From NCBI GenBank assembly GCA_003154635.1, contig PMDX01000307.1, positions 2,210 to 20,757 of the forward strand: a DNA stretch of 18,548 bases. The letters are read 5' to 3'. Source of the stretch: Actinomycetota bacterium. Lineage in GTDB: Bacteria > Actinomycetota > Geothermincolia > Fen-727 > Anoxymicrobiaceae. Positions 1 through 6,822 of this stretch are shown here, piece by piece; position 1 is the first letter of the stretch; each line of letters starts with the position of its first letter. The position numbers and the translations under genes are program-made. Below the pieces are notes generated by a model. The model did not search any database and was not told where the DNA came from. It saw nothing but the letters and a program-made list of their open reading frames with translations.

Positions 1-786
1 GTGCTGGACGGTTGCAGGCCGGACGGCGTTTTCCATCTCGCCGCTCAACCGTCAGTGCACTTGTCGTGGGAGGACCCCTGGACGACGTACAGGGTCAACC
101 TGCTCGGGCAGGTAAACCTCATGGAGGCGCTGCGAAGGCTGGGGCTGTCCGCTTCGGTGCATGTCGCGTGTTCCAGCGAGGAATACGGAAAAGTCTCCCC
201 CGATCGCCTGCCAATCACCGAGGACTCGCACTTCAACCCGTGCAGCCACTACGCGGTGAGTAAGGTTGCCCAGGAGACCCTGGGGCTGATGTACTACCAG
301 GCGTTTGGATGGCGCGTGTTTGTGACGCGGGGTTTCAACCAGGTAGGCCCCGGCCAGTCGCCCGATTTTGTCGTGCCGTCGTTTGCCAGGCAGGTCGCGC
401 TCATAGAGGGTGGATTCTGCGAGCCTGTCCTGAGAGTCGGAAACCTAGAAGCAAAGCGGGACTTCACCGATGCGAGAGATACGGTGCGCGCCTACCGGAT
501 GGTGATGGAGCGAGGCACGGCCGGCGCTGCTTATAACGTGTGCAGCGGGACCGCGAGGCCGGTCTCGGAGATACTTGAGCTCCTGCTCTCGCTCTCGGCT
601 TCGGTGATAAGAGTTGAACGTGACCCGGAGCGTCAGAGGCCCACCGACATACCAGTTCTCGTGGGCGATAACACCAGGCTCAGGGAAGAGACCGGCTGGG
701 AGCCGCGGATCAGCCTCAAGGAGACACTGCGCGACACACTGAATTACTGGCGCGAGCGCGTAGACGCGGAACAGAGCGCAAGCTGA
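1..786 (+). CDS. GDP-mannose 4,6-dehydratase / GDP-4-keto-6-deoxymannose reductase family protein (5' truncated)
   Basis: This is an extended short-chain dehydrogenase of the Gmd/Rmd family, acting on nucleotide-diphosphate sugars with NAD(P). Visible are the SDR catalytic elements: CSSEEYG (about residues 57-63 of the visible part) and YAVSK (Tyr84, Lys88). The family strings RGFNQVGPGQ, VGNLEAKRDFTDARD and a C-terminal TGWEPRISLKETL are also present. The N-terminal Rossmann segment with the glycine-rich NAD motif is missing (about 60 residues compared with the complete paralogue at 2008-2961), so the gene begins upstream of the window and the GTG at base 1 is probably an internal Val codon. 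It precedes a pyrophosphorylase by 63 bases in the same direction, which suggests an operon for GDP-deoxyhexose synthesis. Substrate and product are inferred from family; an Rmd-type reductase or a different NDP-sugar epimerase remains possible. Confidence 0.85.
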   Translation: MLDGCRPDGVFHLAAQPSVHLSWEDPWTTYRVNLLGQVNLMEALRRLGLSASVHVACSSEEYGKVSPDRLPITEDSHFNPCSHYAVSKVAQETLGLMYYQAFGWRVFVTRGFNQVGPGQSPDFVVPSFARQVALIEGGFCEPVLRVGNLEAKRDFTDARDTVRAYRMVMERGTAGAAYNVCSGTARPVSEILELLLSLSASVIRVERDPERQRPTDIPVLVGDNTRLREETGWEPRISLKETLRDTLNYWRERVDAEQSAS

Positions 787-849
787 GCCGGGCGCGAAGC
801 CAACCGCCGGCTGAAAACGAAAAACAGACACTCTCGGGGGTGGATTGAT

Positions 850-1965
850 TTGAAAGGTGCAATGCTCGTTGGAGGTTTCGGCACAAGGCTGCGACCGCTG
901 ACAATCACCATACCGAAGCCGATGCTTCCGCTGGTCAACAGGCCTTTTCTGGAGATCGAGCTCCTGCACCTGAAGCAATACGGCGTTGATGACGTAGTCC
1001 TCTCCACGGGATACCTGCCCGCGATCTTCGATGAGTACTTCGGCGACGGCTCGAAGCTCGGCATGAACCTGGTCCGCGTTGCCGAGGACAAGCCACTGGG
1101 TACGTGTGGGGCGATAAAGAACGTCGCGGAGCACCTTGGAAGAGAACCGGTTATCGTGTGCAACGGAGACATTCTCACCGACCTGGACGTCGGCGCGCTC
1201 GTCAAATATCACAAGGAGAAGGGCGCGGCGGTCACCATCACGCTGACCCCGGTCGAGGATCCTACGGCCTACGGGCTCGTTCCCCTCGATGAGGAAGGCA
1301 GGATAATAGAGTTCCTCGAGAAACCGAGTTGGGACCAGGTGGTGACCAACTTGATCAACGCGGGAACGTACGTTCTGGACCCGAGAGTGCTTGACCAGGT
1401 CCCCCCCGGTGAAAACTACTCATTTGAGAGGCAGTTGTTCCCGGACCTTCTGGCGCAGGGTGAGCCGATGTATGGCTTCCCATCCGACTGTTACTGGCTC
1501 GACCTTGGGACTCCCGAGAAATACCTCGCGGCGCACCACGACATCCTGGAGGGGCACGTGGATGTCCCGATAGATAGCAGATCCTCAGGTGACAGGGTGT
1601 TTATCGGGGAAGGCGTTAAGATAGACGAGAGCGCCAGGATCTACGGGCCGCTGCTCGTCGGTAACGGCGTGGAGATAGGTCCGGAGGCCGAGGTCGGGGC
1701 GCAGACGTGCCTGGGAGACGGGGTCAAGGTGGGGGCAAAGGCCCACATCGAGGGCTCGGTCATACTCGAGGGCGCGGTGATAGGCGAGGGTTGCTCCATC
1801 GACCACAGCATCATTGGAAGGGGAACAGTGCTCGGCCCGGAGGTCCGTGTTGCGGAGCTTTCGGTGTTGGGTGATAATATCGAGGCTGGTGGCGAGAACG
1901 AGTTCCGCAGAGGTATTCGTATCTGGCCTTCTACTATTATTGAGGCGGGAAAGATCAAGTTCTAA
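850..1965 (+). CDS. NDP-sugar pyrophosphorylase, probable mannose-1-phosphate guanylyltransferase, with left-handed beta-helix domain
   Basis: A cytoplasmic nucleotidyltransferase of 371 residues that joins a sugar 1-phosphate and an NTP to give an NDP-sugar. The N-terminal signature GGFGTRLRPLT (8-18) with PKPMLPLVN binds the nucleotide, and NGDILTDLD (105-113) carries the metal-binding Asp. From about residue 250 the sequence becomes isoleucine/valine/glycine hexapeptide repeats, a left-handed beta helix. The start is a TTG at 850 with a GGGGGTGG ribosome site about 6 bases upstream; no ATG fits the motif better. It lies between two paralogous Gmd/Rmd-type enzymes, and phosphohexomutase and isomerase genes follow downstream, so mannose-1-phosphate guanylyltransferase (making GDP-mannose) is the best inference. 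Glucose-1-phosphate thymidylyl- or uridylyltransferase cannot be excluded by sequence alone. A second paralogue is at 9796-10905. Confidence 0.88.
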   Translation: MKGAMLVGGFGTRLRPLTITIPKPMLPLVNRPFLEIELLHLKQYGVDDVVLSTGYLPAIFDEYFGDGSKLGMNLVRVAEDKPLGTCGAIKNVAEHLGREPVIVCNGDILTDLDVGALVKYHKEKGAAVTITLTPVEDPTAYGLVPLDEEGRIIEFLEKPSWDQVVTNLINAGTYVLDPRVLDQVPPGENYSFERQLFPDLLAQGEPMYGFPSDCYWLDLGTPEKYLAAHHDILEGHVDVPIDSRSSGDRVFIGEGVKIDESARIYGPLLVGNGVEIGPEAEVGAQTCLGDGVKVGAKAHIEGSVILEGAVIGEGCSIDHSIIGRGTVLGPEVRVAELSVLGDNIEAGGENEFRRGIRIWPSTIIEAGKIKF

Positions 1966-2007
1966 CCGGTTGCGGGGTAGAGCATCGCACGTACTTGGAG
2001 GTGCGTT

Positions 2008-2961
2008 TTGCGCGTATTGATAACGGGGATAACGGGGTTCGCAGGGAGCCACCTTGCGGAGTATTGCCTTGCGAGGGGCGACGTGGAGGTGTTCGGCACC
2101 GCGCGCTGGCGCAGCCGCATGGACAACGTCCAGCACTTCCTGGACCAGATCACGCTCATCGACTGCGATCTCAAGGACTCTGTCGCTGTAAGGCACTGCC
2201 TCACCGAGGTCAGGCCCGATTATATCTTCCATCTCGCGGCCCAGAGCTTCGTGCCTACCTCGTGGAAAGCGCCGGTTGAGACTATGACGACCAACGTTGT
2301 CGGCCAGATCAACATCTTCGAGGGCATGAGGGAGCTCAAGCTCGATTCCCGCGTACAGCTCGCGTGCTCGAGCGAGGAGTACGGGATGGTCTACGAGGAC
2401 GAGATCCCCATCAAAGAGACCAATCCTCTGCGGCCGCTTTCTCCGTACGGTGTCAGCAAGGTCGCGCAAGACCTCCTCGGCTACCAGTACCACGAGAGCT
2501 ATGGCCTCTTTACCGTCAGGACAAGGGGTTTCAACCACACAGGGCCTCGCCGCGGCGACGTATTCGTATCGAGCAACTTTTCGAGGCAGATCGCCCTGAT
2601 AGAAAAGGGCAAGCAGGAGCCGGTCGTAAAGGTTGGAAACCTGGACGCGCGCCGCGACTTCACCGACGTCCGCGACATGATCAGGGGCTACTGGATAGCC
2701 CTCGAGAAAGGCGAACCCGGAGATGTCTACAACATCGGTTCCGGCACCGACGTCACCATCCGCACAATGCTTGACATGCTGCTCGAGGTCTCATCGATAG
2801 ACATCGAGGTGCGTCAGGACCCTGACCGCATGCGCCCCTCCGACGTGGAGGTTCTGCGAGCCGACAACTCCAAGTTCTGTAACCTAACCGGCTGGAAACC
2901 TGAAATACCTCTCGAGAAAACTCTCGAAGACCTTCTCAACTACTGGCGTGAACGCGTTTAG
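2008..2961 (+). CDS. GDP-mannose 4,6-dehydratase / GDP-6-deoxy-4-keto-mannose reductase family protein
   Basis: A complete 317-residue extended SDR enzyme. It starts at TTG 2008, supported by GGAGGTG at 1996-2002; no other start preserves the N-terminal NAD motif TGITGFAGSHLAEY (6-19). CSSEEYG (120-126) supplies the Ser/Glu and SPYGVSK (145-151) the Tyr147/Lys151 pair. RGFNHTGP and VGNLDARRDFTDVRD are family strings shared with the truncated paralogue at 1-786. The length (about 310-320) and the FNHTGP string resemble GDP-4-keto-6-deoxymannose reductases (Rmd) more than the longer classical Gmd, so one paralogue may do the dehydration and the other the reduction giving GDP-rhamnose. That division is inference. 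The gene is 42 bases downstream of the pyrophosphorylase and probably co-transcribed with it. Confidence 0.88.
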   Translation: MRVLITGITGFAGSHLAEYCLARGDVEVFGTARWRSRMDNVQHFLDQITLIDCDLKDSVAVRHCLTEVRPDYIFHLAAQSFVPTSWKAPVETMTTNVVGQINIFEGMRELKLDSRVQLACSSEEYGMVYEDEIPIKETNPLRPLSPYGVSKVAQDLLGYQYHESYGLFTVRTRGFNHTGPRRGDVFVSSNFSRQIALIEKGKQEPVVKVGNLDARRDFTDVRDMIRGYWIALEKGEPGDVYNIGSGTDVTIRTMLDMLLEVSSIDIEVRQDPDRMRPSDVEVLRADNSKFCNLTGWKPEIPLEKTLEDLLNYWRERV

Positions 2962-2975
2962 AGGCCTTTAAGTAA

Positions 2976-2986
2976 TGGGGTCAGGT
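2976..2986. repeat. partial copy of the dispersed repeat (11 bases)
   Basis: TGGGGTCAGGT is identical to the first 11 bases of the repeat arm that begins at 2995, lying in direct orientation 19 bases upstream. It is just past the stop codon of the dehydratase and looks like a decayed or partial copy of the element. Confidence 0.55.
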
Positions 2987-2991
2987 GGTGC

Positions 2992-3021
2992 AGGTGGGGT
3001 CAGGTCTTTTATTGTTTGCTT
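2992..3021 (-). repeat. REP/MITE-like repeat, inverted copy
   Basis: Bases 2995-3021 form a perfect 27-base inverted repeat with 3048-3074, and bases 2992-3020 form a perfect 29-base inverted repeat with 3086-3114. The core reads TGGGGTCAGGTCTTTTATTG followed by TTTGCT. The spacing gives a hairpin with a 26-base loop against the first copy and a longer loop against the second. The core is AT-rich compared with the flanking genes. No ORF of transposase character lies in the gap. Confidence 0.8.
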
Positions 3022-3047
3022 CTGTCCTCTCCTCAAGACAACCGTAA

Positions 3048-3074
3048 AAGCAAACAATAAAAGACCTGACCCCA
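3048..3074 (+). repeat. REP/MITE-like repeat, forward copy 1
   Basis: A perfect reverse complement of 2995-3021, reading AAAAGACCTGACCCCA at its right end. It is the same orientation as the copy at 3086-3114, with which it shares 26 identical bases. Confidence 0.8.
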
Positions 3075-3085
3075 TCTTCTGGAGC

Positions 3086-3114
3086 AGCAAACAATAAAAG
3101 ACCTGACCCCACCT
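3086..3114 (+). repeat. REP/MITE-like repeat, forward copy 2
   Basis: A direct repeat of 3049-3074 (26 identical bases) and a perfect 29-base inverted repeat of 2992-3020. A further degenerate copy (14 of 20 positions matching by eye) follows at 3135-3154, ending CTGACACCA instead of CTGACCCCA. Confidence 0.8.
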
Positions 3115-3244
3115 TCTTTAAACGCCGATGACTTGATAAACAGATCTGACACCAGCTTTTTAAAGGGGTACCACTTCTCTTGATCCTCGCCTGTGGAAGG
3201 GGGAGGAGATAATCGAATTTCAAGAAATACTCATATGAGAGGTT

Positions 3245-3273
3245 TTGGCTGGTTTGCGGTTAAGTAGTAAAAC
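3245..3273 (+). promoter_or_regulatory. candidate vegetative promoter for the phosphohexomutase gene
   Basis: TTGGCT (3245-3250) and TAAAAC (3268-3273) are separated by 17 bases, each matching the sigma-70 type consensus at 4 of 6 positions. This would put the transcript start near 3280, about 25 bases before the ATG. The 344-base gap upstream makes a promoter here likely, but the match is only fair. The rest of 3155-3244 shows nothing I can name. Confidence 0.3.
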
Positions 3274-3305
3274 TTTGAAAAGAGAGCAGTTGAAGTGGGC
3301 ATGAG

Positions 3306-4745
3306 ATGATCAAGTTCGGCACTGACGGATGGCGTGGCGTGATTGCCGACGACTTCACTTTTGACAGGCTGTGGCTCGTTGCGTGCGCGATAGTAAGGTA
3401 CGTCCTGAGCGACGCGGAGGGCCGCAAGCCGCTTCTTCTCATTGGGTACGACACGCGGTTCAACTCAGACCGCTTTGCACAGTTGTGCGCTATCGCGGCG
3501 TCCCACTTCGGGTTACCGGTCAAGATCGCGGAAAGCTTCGTGCCGACTCCATCGATCTCTTACGCGACCGTCGACCTGAAAGCTGACGGCGCGATAATGA
3601 TTACCGCGAGCCACAACCCCGCGAGGTACAACGGGATAAAGTTCAAGGCCTCGTATGGTGGCTCGGCTTCCACGACCATAACAACAGAGATCGAGCGCTA
3701 TCTGAAGATCGTCCAGGAGAACCCGCCCCCGCGCCCGGACGTGCTGTTCGAAGACGTGATCGCGGAAGGAAAGGTTGAGCTGTTCGATCCGGTTCCGAGC
3801 TACCTCGACAAGGTAGTCTCGATGATCAACTCGGACGTTTTCCCGGCAAAAGACCTCAAGGTGATGTTCGACCCGATGTATGGCGCGGGCCAGGGACTCT
3901 TTCCGGCGGCGTTGTCGAAGCTCGGGATGGAGTGCTCACAGATACATGGGGAGTACAACCCCCTGTTCCCGGGCTTGATGCCCGAGCCGATAGGCGACAA
4001 TCTCAACGACCTGCGTGAGGCTGTCGCAAGCGGTGGTTACCACGTGGGGATAGCAGTAGACGGCGATGCCGACAGGGTCACGGCGGTGGACGCCACCGGC
4101 CGGTTCATCAGCTCGCACATGGTCTTCGCGCTTCTGCTCAAACACCTGGTCGAGGTCCGCAAGTGGACCGGCGCGGTGGTCAAGACAGTGTCGACGACCA
4201 CGATGATCGACCGGCTTTGCGACAGGTACGGGCTGAAGCTCTACGTTGTTCCCGTAGGCTTCAAGTACATCGCCGACCTGATGCTCGAGGAGGATATCCT
4301 CATTGGCGGGGAGGAGAGTGGTGGGACCGGCATAAAGAACCACATACCCGAGCGCGACGGCACGCTGATAGGCCTGATGCTCGTGGAGATAATGGCGACC
4401 AACGGGAAGACCCTCGGCGAGCTCATCGATGAGCTGATGGAGGAGCTCGGCCAGCGCTTTGTTTTCCTGCGAAGGGACATAGAGCTCACGCAGGCACACA
4501 AGGAGGCGTTGCTTGCGAAACTCCACGAGCTGAAGCCCGGCACCATAGGCGGCCTCAAGGTGGTCAACATCGAGACGATCGACGGGCTCAAGTTCCATCG
4601 AGAGGACGGCTCCTGGGTAATGCTGCGCGTTTCGGGAACCGAGCCCGTGGTCCGGATCTACGCGGAAGCTACCAGCGAACAGGAGGTGGCGGACCTGGTG
4701 AACGAGGGTATCAAATTGATCAACCAGGTCGCGCCCGGGGAATAA
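3306..4745 (+). CDS. phosphoglucomutase / phosphomannomutase family protein
   Basis: An alpha-D-phosphohexomutase of 479 residues, typical for the family, interconverting hexose 6-phosphate and hexose 1-phosphate in the cytoplasm. All four family signatures are present in order: FGTDGWRG (4-11); TASHNP (100-105) with the phosphoserine Ser102; the Mg2+ loop DGDADR (252-257); the sugar-specificity loop GGEESGG (334-340); and the phosphate-binding RVSGTEP (441-447). GTGIKNHIPERDG after the specificity loop is seen in glucose-phosphate-type members, so whether mannose or glucose is preferred is unclear. ATG 3306 is preferred over the out-of-frame ATG at 3301 because it begins the canonical N-terminus, although the ribosome site is weak. 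The next gene starts 13 bases after the stop, and the pair supplies mannose-1-phosphate for the pyrophosphorylases. Confidence 0.93.
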   Translation: MIKFGTDGWRGVIADDFTFDRLWLVACAIVRYVLSDAEGRKPLLLIGYDTRFNSDRFAQLCAIAASHFGLPVKIAESFVPTPSISYATVDLKADGAIMITASHNPARYNGIKFKASYGGSASTTITTEIERYLKIVQENPPPRPDVLFEDVIAEGKVELFDPVPSYLDKVVSMINSDVFPAKDLKVMFDPMYGAGQGLFPAALSKLGMECSQIHGEYNPLFPGLMPEPIGDNLNDLREAVASGGYHVGIAVDGDADRVTAVDATGRFISSHMVFALLLKHLVEVRKWTGAVVKTVSTTTMIDRLCDRYGLKLYVVPVGFKYIADLMLEEDILIGGEESGGTGIKNHIPERDGTLIGLMLVEIMATNGKTLGELIDELMEELGQRFVFLRRDIELTQAHKEALLAKLHELKPGTIGGLKVVNIETIDGLKFHREDGSWVMLRVSGTEPVVRIYAEATSEQEVADLVNEGIKLINQVAPGE

Positions 4746-4758
4746 CAGGAGGGCGAGC

Positions 4759-5832
4759 ATGAACGACACGGTCAACCTCGATGACGTCCAGAGACTCACG
4801 CGTGACGACCCGTCGGGGATTCTCGGCGTAGTCGAAGATTTCCCGAAGCAGGTGCGGGTCGCCCTCGAGATAGGCCGCTCGGACATATCGCTTCCGGATG
4901 CCTCCGGGGTCGACTCCGTGGTCGTGCTGGGAATGGGCGGCTCGGGTATCTCAGGTGATGTTGTCGGCGCGCTCGCGCCGTTGGCCGGCCTCAAGGTACC
5001 CGTGCTCACTGTCAAAGGCTATCAGCTTCCCGCGTACGTCGGCAGTAACACGCTGGTATTCGCGGTCAGCTATTCCGGGAACACCGAAGAGACCCTCGAC
5101 TGCGTCGAGCAGGCTCACAAGGCCGGTGCCAGGATGGTCGCCGTATCGAGTGGCGGCAAGCTCGCGCAGATAGCCGGCGAGCGCGGCGTGTCGCTCTTTG
5201 AGATCCCGGGGAACATGCAACCTCGCGCTTCACTCGGCTACCTGTTCGTACCGATAGTCTGTTCGCTCGAGCGTATGGGTCTTATCAGCGGACTGGTCGA
5301 GCAGCTGCAGGAAACCGTAGAGTTGCTCGAAGACAGGAGCAGGGAGCACGGGGGCGCGTCCCCGACCGACGCCAACCCGACCAAGAGGCTGGCGAAAGAC
5401 CTCGTGGGTTATCTCCCGGTTGTGTACGGCTCCGAGGGCCCGCTCGCCGTGGCGGCGCTGCGCTTCAAGGCGCAACTCAACGAGATGGCCAAGATACCCA
5501 CGTTCCACAACGCTTTCCCCGAGCTCAATCACAACGAGACGGTGGGCTGGCAGAACCTCCAGGAGATTTGCTCCCGTACGCACCTGGTGGTACTTCGTGA
5601 GCAGGGTGAGCACCCGAGGGTCGCCAGGCGTGTCGATATAACCCTCGACTTGATAGACGGCAGCGTGGGGCATATGACCCAGGTCTGGGCCCGGGGCGAG
5701 ACGGCCGCCGCACGGCTTCTCGACCTCGTCTATTTCGGTGATTTTGTCAGCGTATACCTTGCGCTTGCACTCGAGCAGGACCCCACTCCGGTGACCCGCA
5801 TCGAGGAGCTCAAGAAGCGGCTCGCGGAATAG
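4759..5832 (+). CDS. bifunctional phosphoglucose/phosphomannose isomerase
   Basis: A 357-residue SIS-fold isomerase of the archaeal/actinobacterial PGI/PMI family, interconverting fructose 6-phosphate with glucose 6-phosphate and mannose 6-phosphate. The first SIS domain shows GMGGSGISGD (58-67) and the sugar-phosphate loop SYSGNTEET (104-112). The second half carries PRASLGY (155-161), QLNEMAK with the probable catalytic Glu242, and ELNHNE with His258, which correspond to the Glu/His pair known from the Pyrobaculum enzyme. ATG 4759 follows AGGAGG at 4748-4753. It directly follows the mutase, so the two genes convert fructose 6-phosphate to mannose 1-phosphate. The same mutase-SIS protein adjacency occurs in mycobacteria. 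Confidence 0.92.
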   Translation: MNDTVNLDDVQRLTRDDPSGILGVVEDFPKQVRVALEIGRSDISLPDASGVDSVVVLGMGGSGISGDVVGALAPLAGLKVPVLTVKGYQLPAYVGSNTLVFAVSYSGNTEETLDCVEQAHKAGARMVAVSSGGKLAQIAGERGVSLFEIPGNMQPRASLGYLFVPIVCSLERMGLISGLVEQLQETVELLEDRSREHGGASPTDANPTKRLAKDLVGYLPVVYGSEGPLAVAALRFKAQLNEMAKIPTFHNAFPELNHNETVGWQNLQEICSRTHLVVLREQGEHPRVARRVDITLDLIDGSVGHMTQVWARGETAAARLLDLVYFGDFVSVYLALALEQDPTPVTRIEELKKRLAE

Positions 5833-5851
5833 GCCGGCTGGATGGGCTGCT

Positions 5852-6697
5852 ATGATGACTTCCGCTGATGTATCGAAGGAGGCAGCCGCAGCCGCCTCTT
5901 TTCTCAGGAGCGAGATGGGCCTCGAAGAAGCTCCTTCGACGGTGCTGGTCCTCGGTTCGGGCTGGGACGCGTTGCTCGAGGGCGTCGAACTTACCCACAG
6001 AGTGGAATTCGAAGCTATCCCCGGGTTCGTGCGGAGTACGGTTCCCGGGCACGAAGGCGCTCTCAAGGTCGTCAAAGCGCGTGGCGGGCGGCTACTGGTG
6101 CAGGATGGAAGGCTTCACTGCTACGAGGGCCTGACACCGCTCGAAGCCTCGTTTCCTGTCTGGGTCTATGGCGCTCTCGGCGTCGAGATGCTCGTGCTTC
6201 TGTCGGCCGCGGGCGGGTTGAATCCAGCTTACCTCCCAGGCGACCTTATGATAATCACTGACCATATCTCTCTCCTGGCCCCGAACCCGCTTATGGGGGT
6301 GCCAGAAGAGGGTGGCAGGTCGCGCTTCGTACCAGGCCAGGGGACGTATCCGATTTTCCTCCAGGAAGGCATAAACGGTCTTCTGCCCGAAGGCACCAGG
6401 GTAGAGCGCGGGGTGTACGCCTGGGTCACGGGGCCTAGCTACGAGACGGTCGCCGAGGCTCACCTGCTGAGGATGCTGGGCGCTGACGCCGTCGGGATGT
6501 CGACCGTCCCGGAGGCGATAACGGCGCGCTACCTGGGCATAGGCGTCGCTGCTCTGGCATGCATCTCGAACTCACTTCTTCCACCTTCGCGGATACCGCC
6601 GTCGCACGACGATGTTATCGACGTAGTACGTCGCACGGCACGCGGCCTCGAAGGGTTTATCGACGGCCTGTGTTCGGCCGGAACCGCCCCGATGTGA
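5852..6697 (+). CDS. purine nucleoside phosphorylase, trimeric class (6-oxopurine type)
   Basis: A 281-residue member of the trimeric PNP/MTA phosphorylase family, which cleaves a purine nucleoside with phosphate to base plus (deoxy)ribose 1-phosphate. Seen: LVLGSGW (33-39), STVPGHEG (62-69) for phosphate binding, GRLHCYEG (86-93), AAGGLN (119-124), GPSYET (194-199) and GMSTVPE (215-221). Glu198 and Asn240 (CISN) align with the Glu/Asn pair that recognises 6-oxopurines in human PNP; MTA phosphorylases carry Ser and Asp there. Inosine/guanosine-type substrates are therefore favoured over adenosine or MTA. Two adjacent ATGs (5852, 5855) have no clear ribosome site. The neighbours adenosylhomocysteinase, aldolase-like protein and MtnA suggest a role in salvaging nucleosides derived from S-adenosylmethionine, possibly after deamination. 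Confidence 0.9.
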   Translation: MMTSADVSKEAAAAASFLRSEMGLEEAPSTVLVLGSGWDALLEGVELTHRVEFEAIPGFVRSTVPGHEGALKVVKARGGRLLVQDGRLHCYEGLTPLEASFPVWVYGALGVEMLVLLSAAGGLNPAYLPGDLMIITDHISLLAPNPLMGVPEEGGRSRFVPGQGTYPIFLQEGINGLLPEGTRVERGVYAWVTGPSYETVAEAHLLRMLGADAVGMSTVPEAITARYLGIGVAALACISNSLLPPSRIPPSHDDVIDVVRRTARGLEGFIDGLCSAGTAPM

Positions 6698-6743
6698 TAA
6701 CCTTTACTACTCGGCAGGTTTGCAGAATGGGTCTTTTGGTGGA

Positions 6744-6793
6744 TTGAGCACTGTATGGTGCTTGCCTTACGATTGTATGGACGCAGGGCAAGC
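6744..6793 (+). promoter_or_regulatory. leader of the adenosylhomocysteinase gene: weak promoter candidate and inverted repeat
   Basis: The 125-base gap before the gene contains TTGAGC (6744-6749) and TACGAT (6768-6773) at 18-base spacing, each matching the vegetative consensus at 4 of 6 positions. It overlaps a hairpin whose arms GCTTGCCTT (6760-6768) and AGGGCAAGC (6785-6793) pair over 9 positions including one G-T, with a 16-base loop. There is no T run, so it is not a terminator. I could not fit it to the SAH riboswitch consensus. Confidence 0.3.
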
Positions 6794-6822
6794 CGTAAAT
6801 AATCCGAAAGGGGAATAACTTC

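Noticed and set aside
445..1212. 255-codon minus-strand open frame
   Set aside because: It lies antisense to the dehydratase and pyrophosphorylase genes, has no recognisable motif, and follows from high GC at third positions of the real genes.
1585..2538. 317-codon minus-strand open frame
   Set aside because: Antisense to two well-supported genes with clear motifs; no ribosome site or family features.
2992..3114. CRISPR array
   Set aside because: One copy is inverted, spacing is irregular (26 and 11 bases), and only three copies exist.
2981..3223. 80-codon minus-strand frame over the repeat nest
   Set aside because: Composed mostly of repeat arms; no transposase features.
3936..5015. 359-codon minus-strand open frame
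   Set aside because: Antisense to the phosphohexomutase and isomerase genes, with biased composition typical of a shadow frame.
6698..6822. SAH riboswitch upstream of ahcY
   Set aside because: Only one stem can be seen and the conserved pseudoknot sequence is not recognisable.
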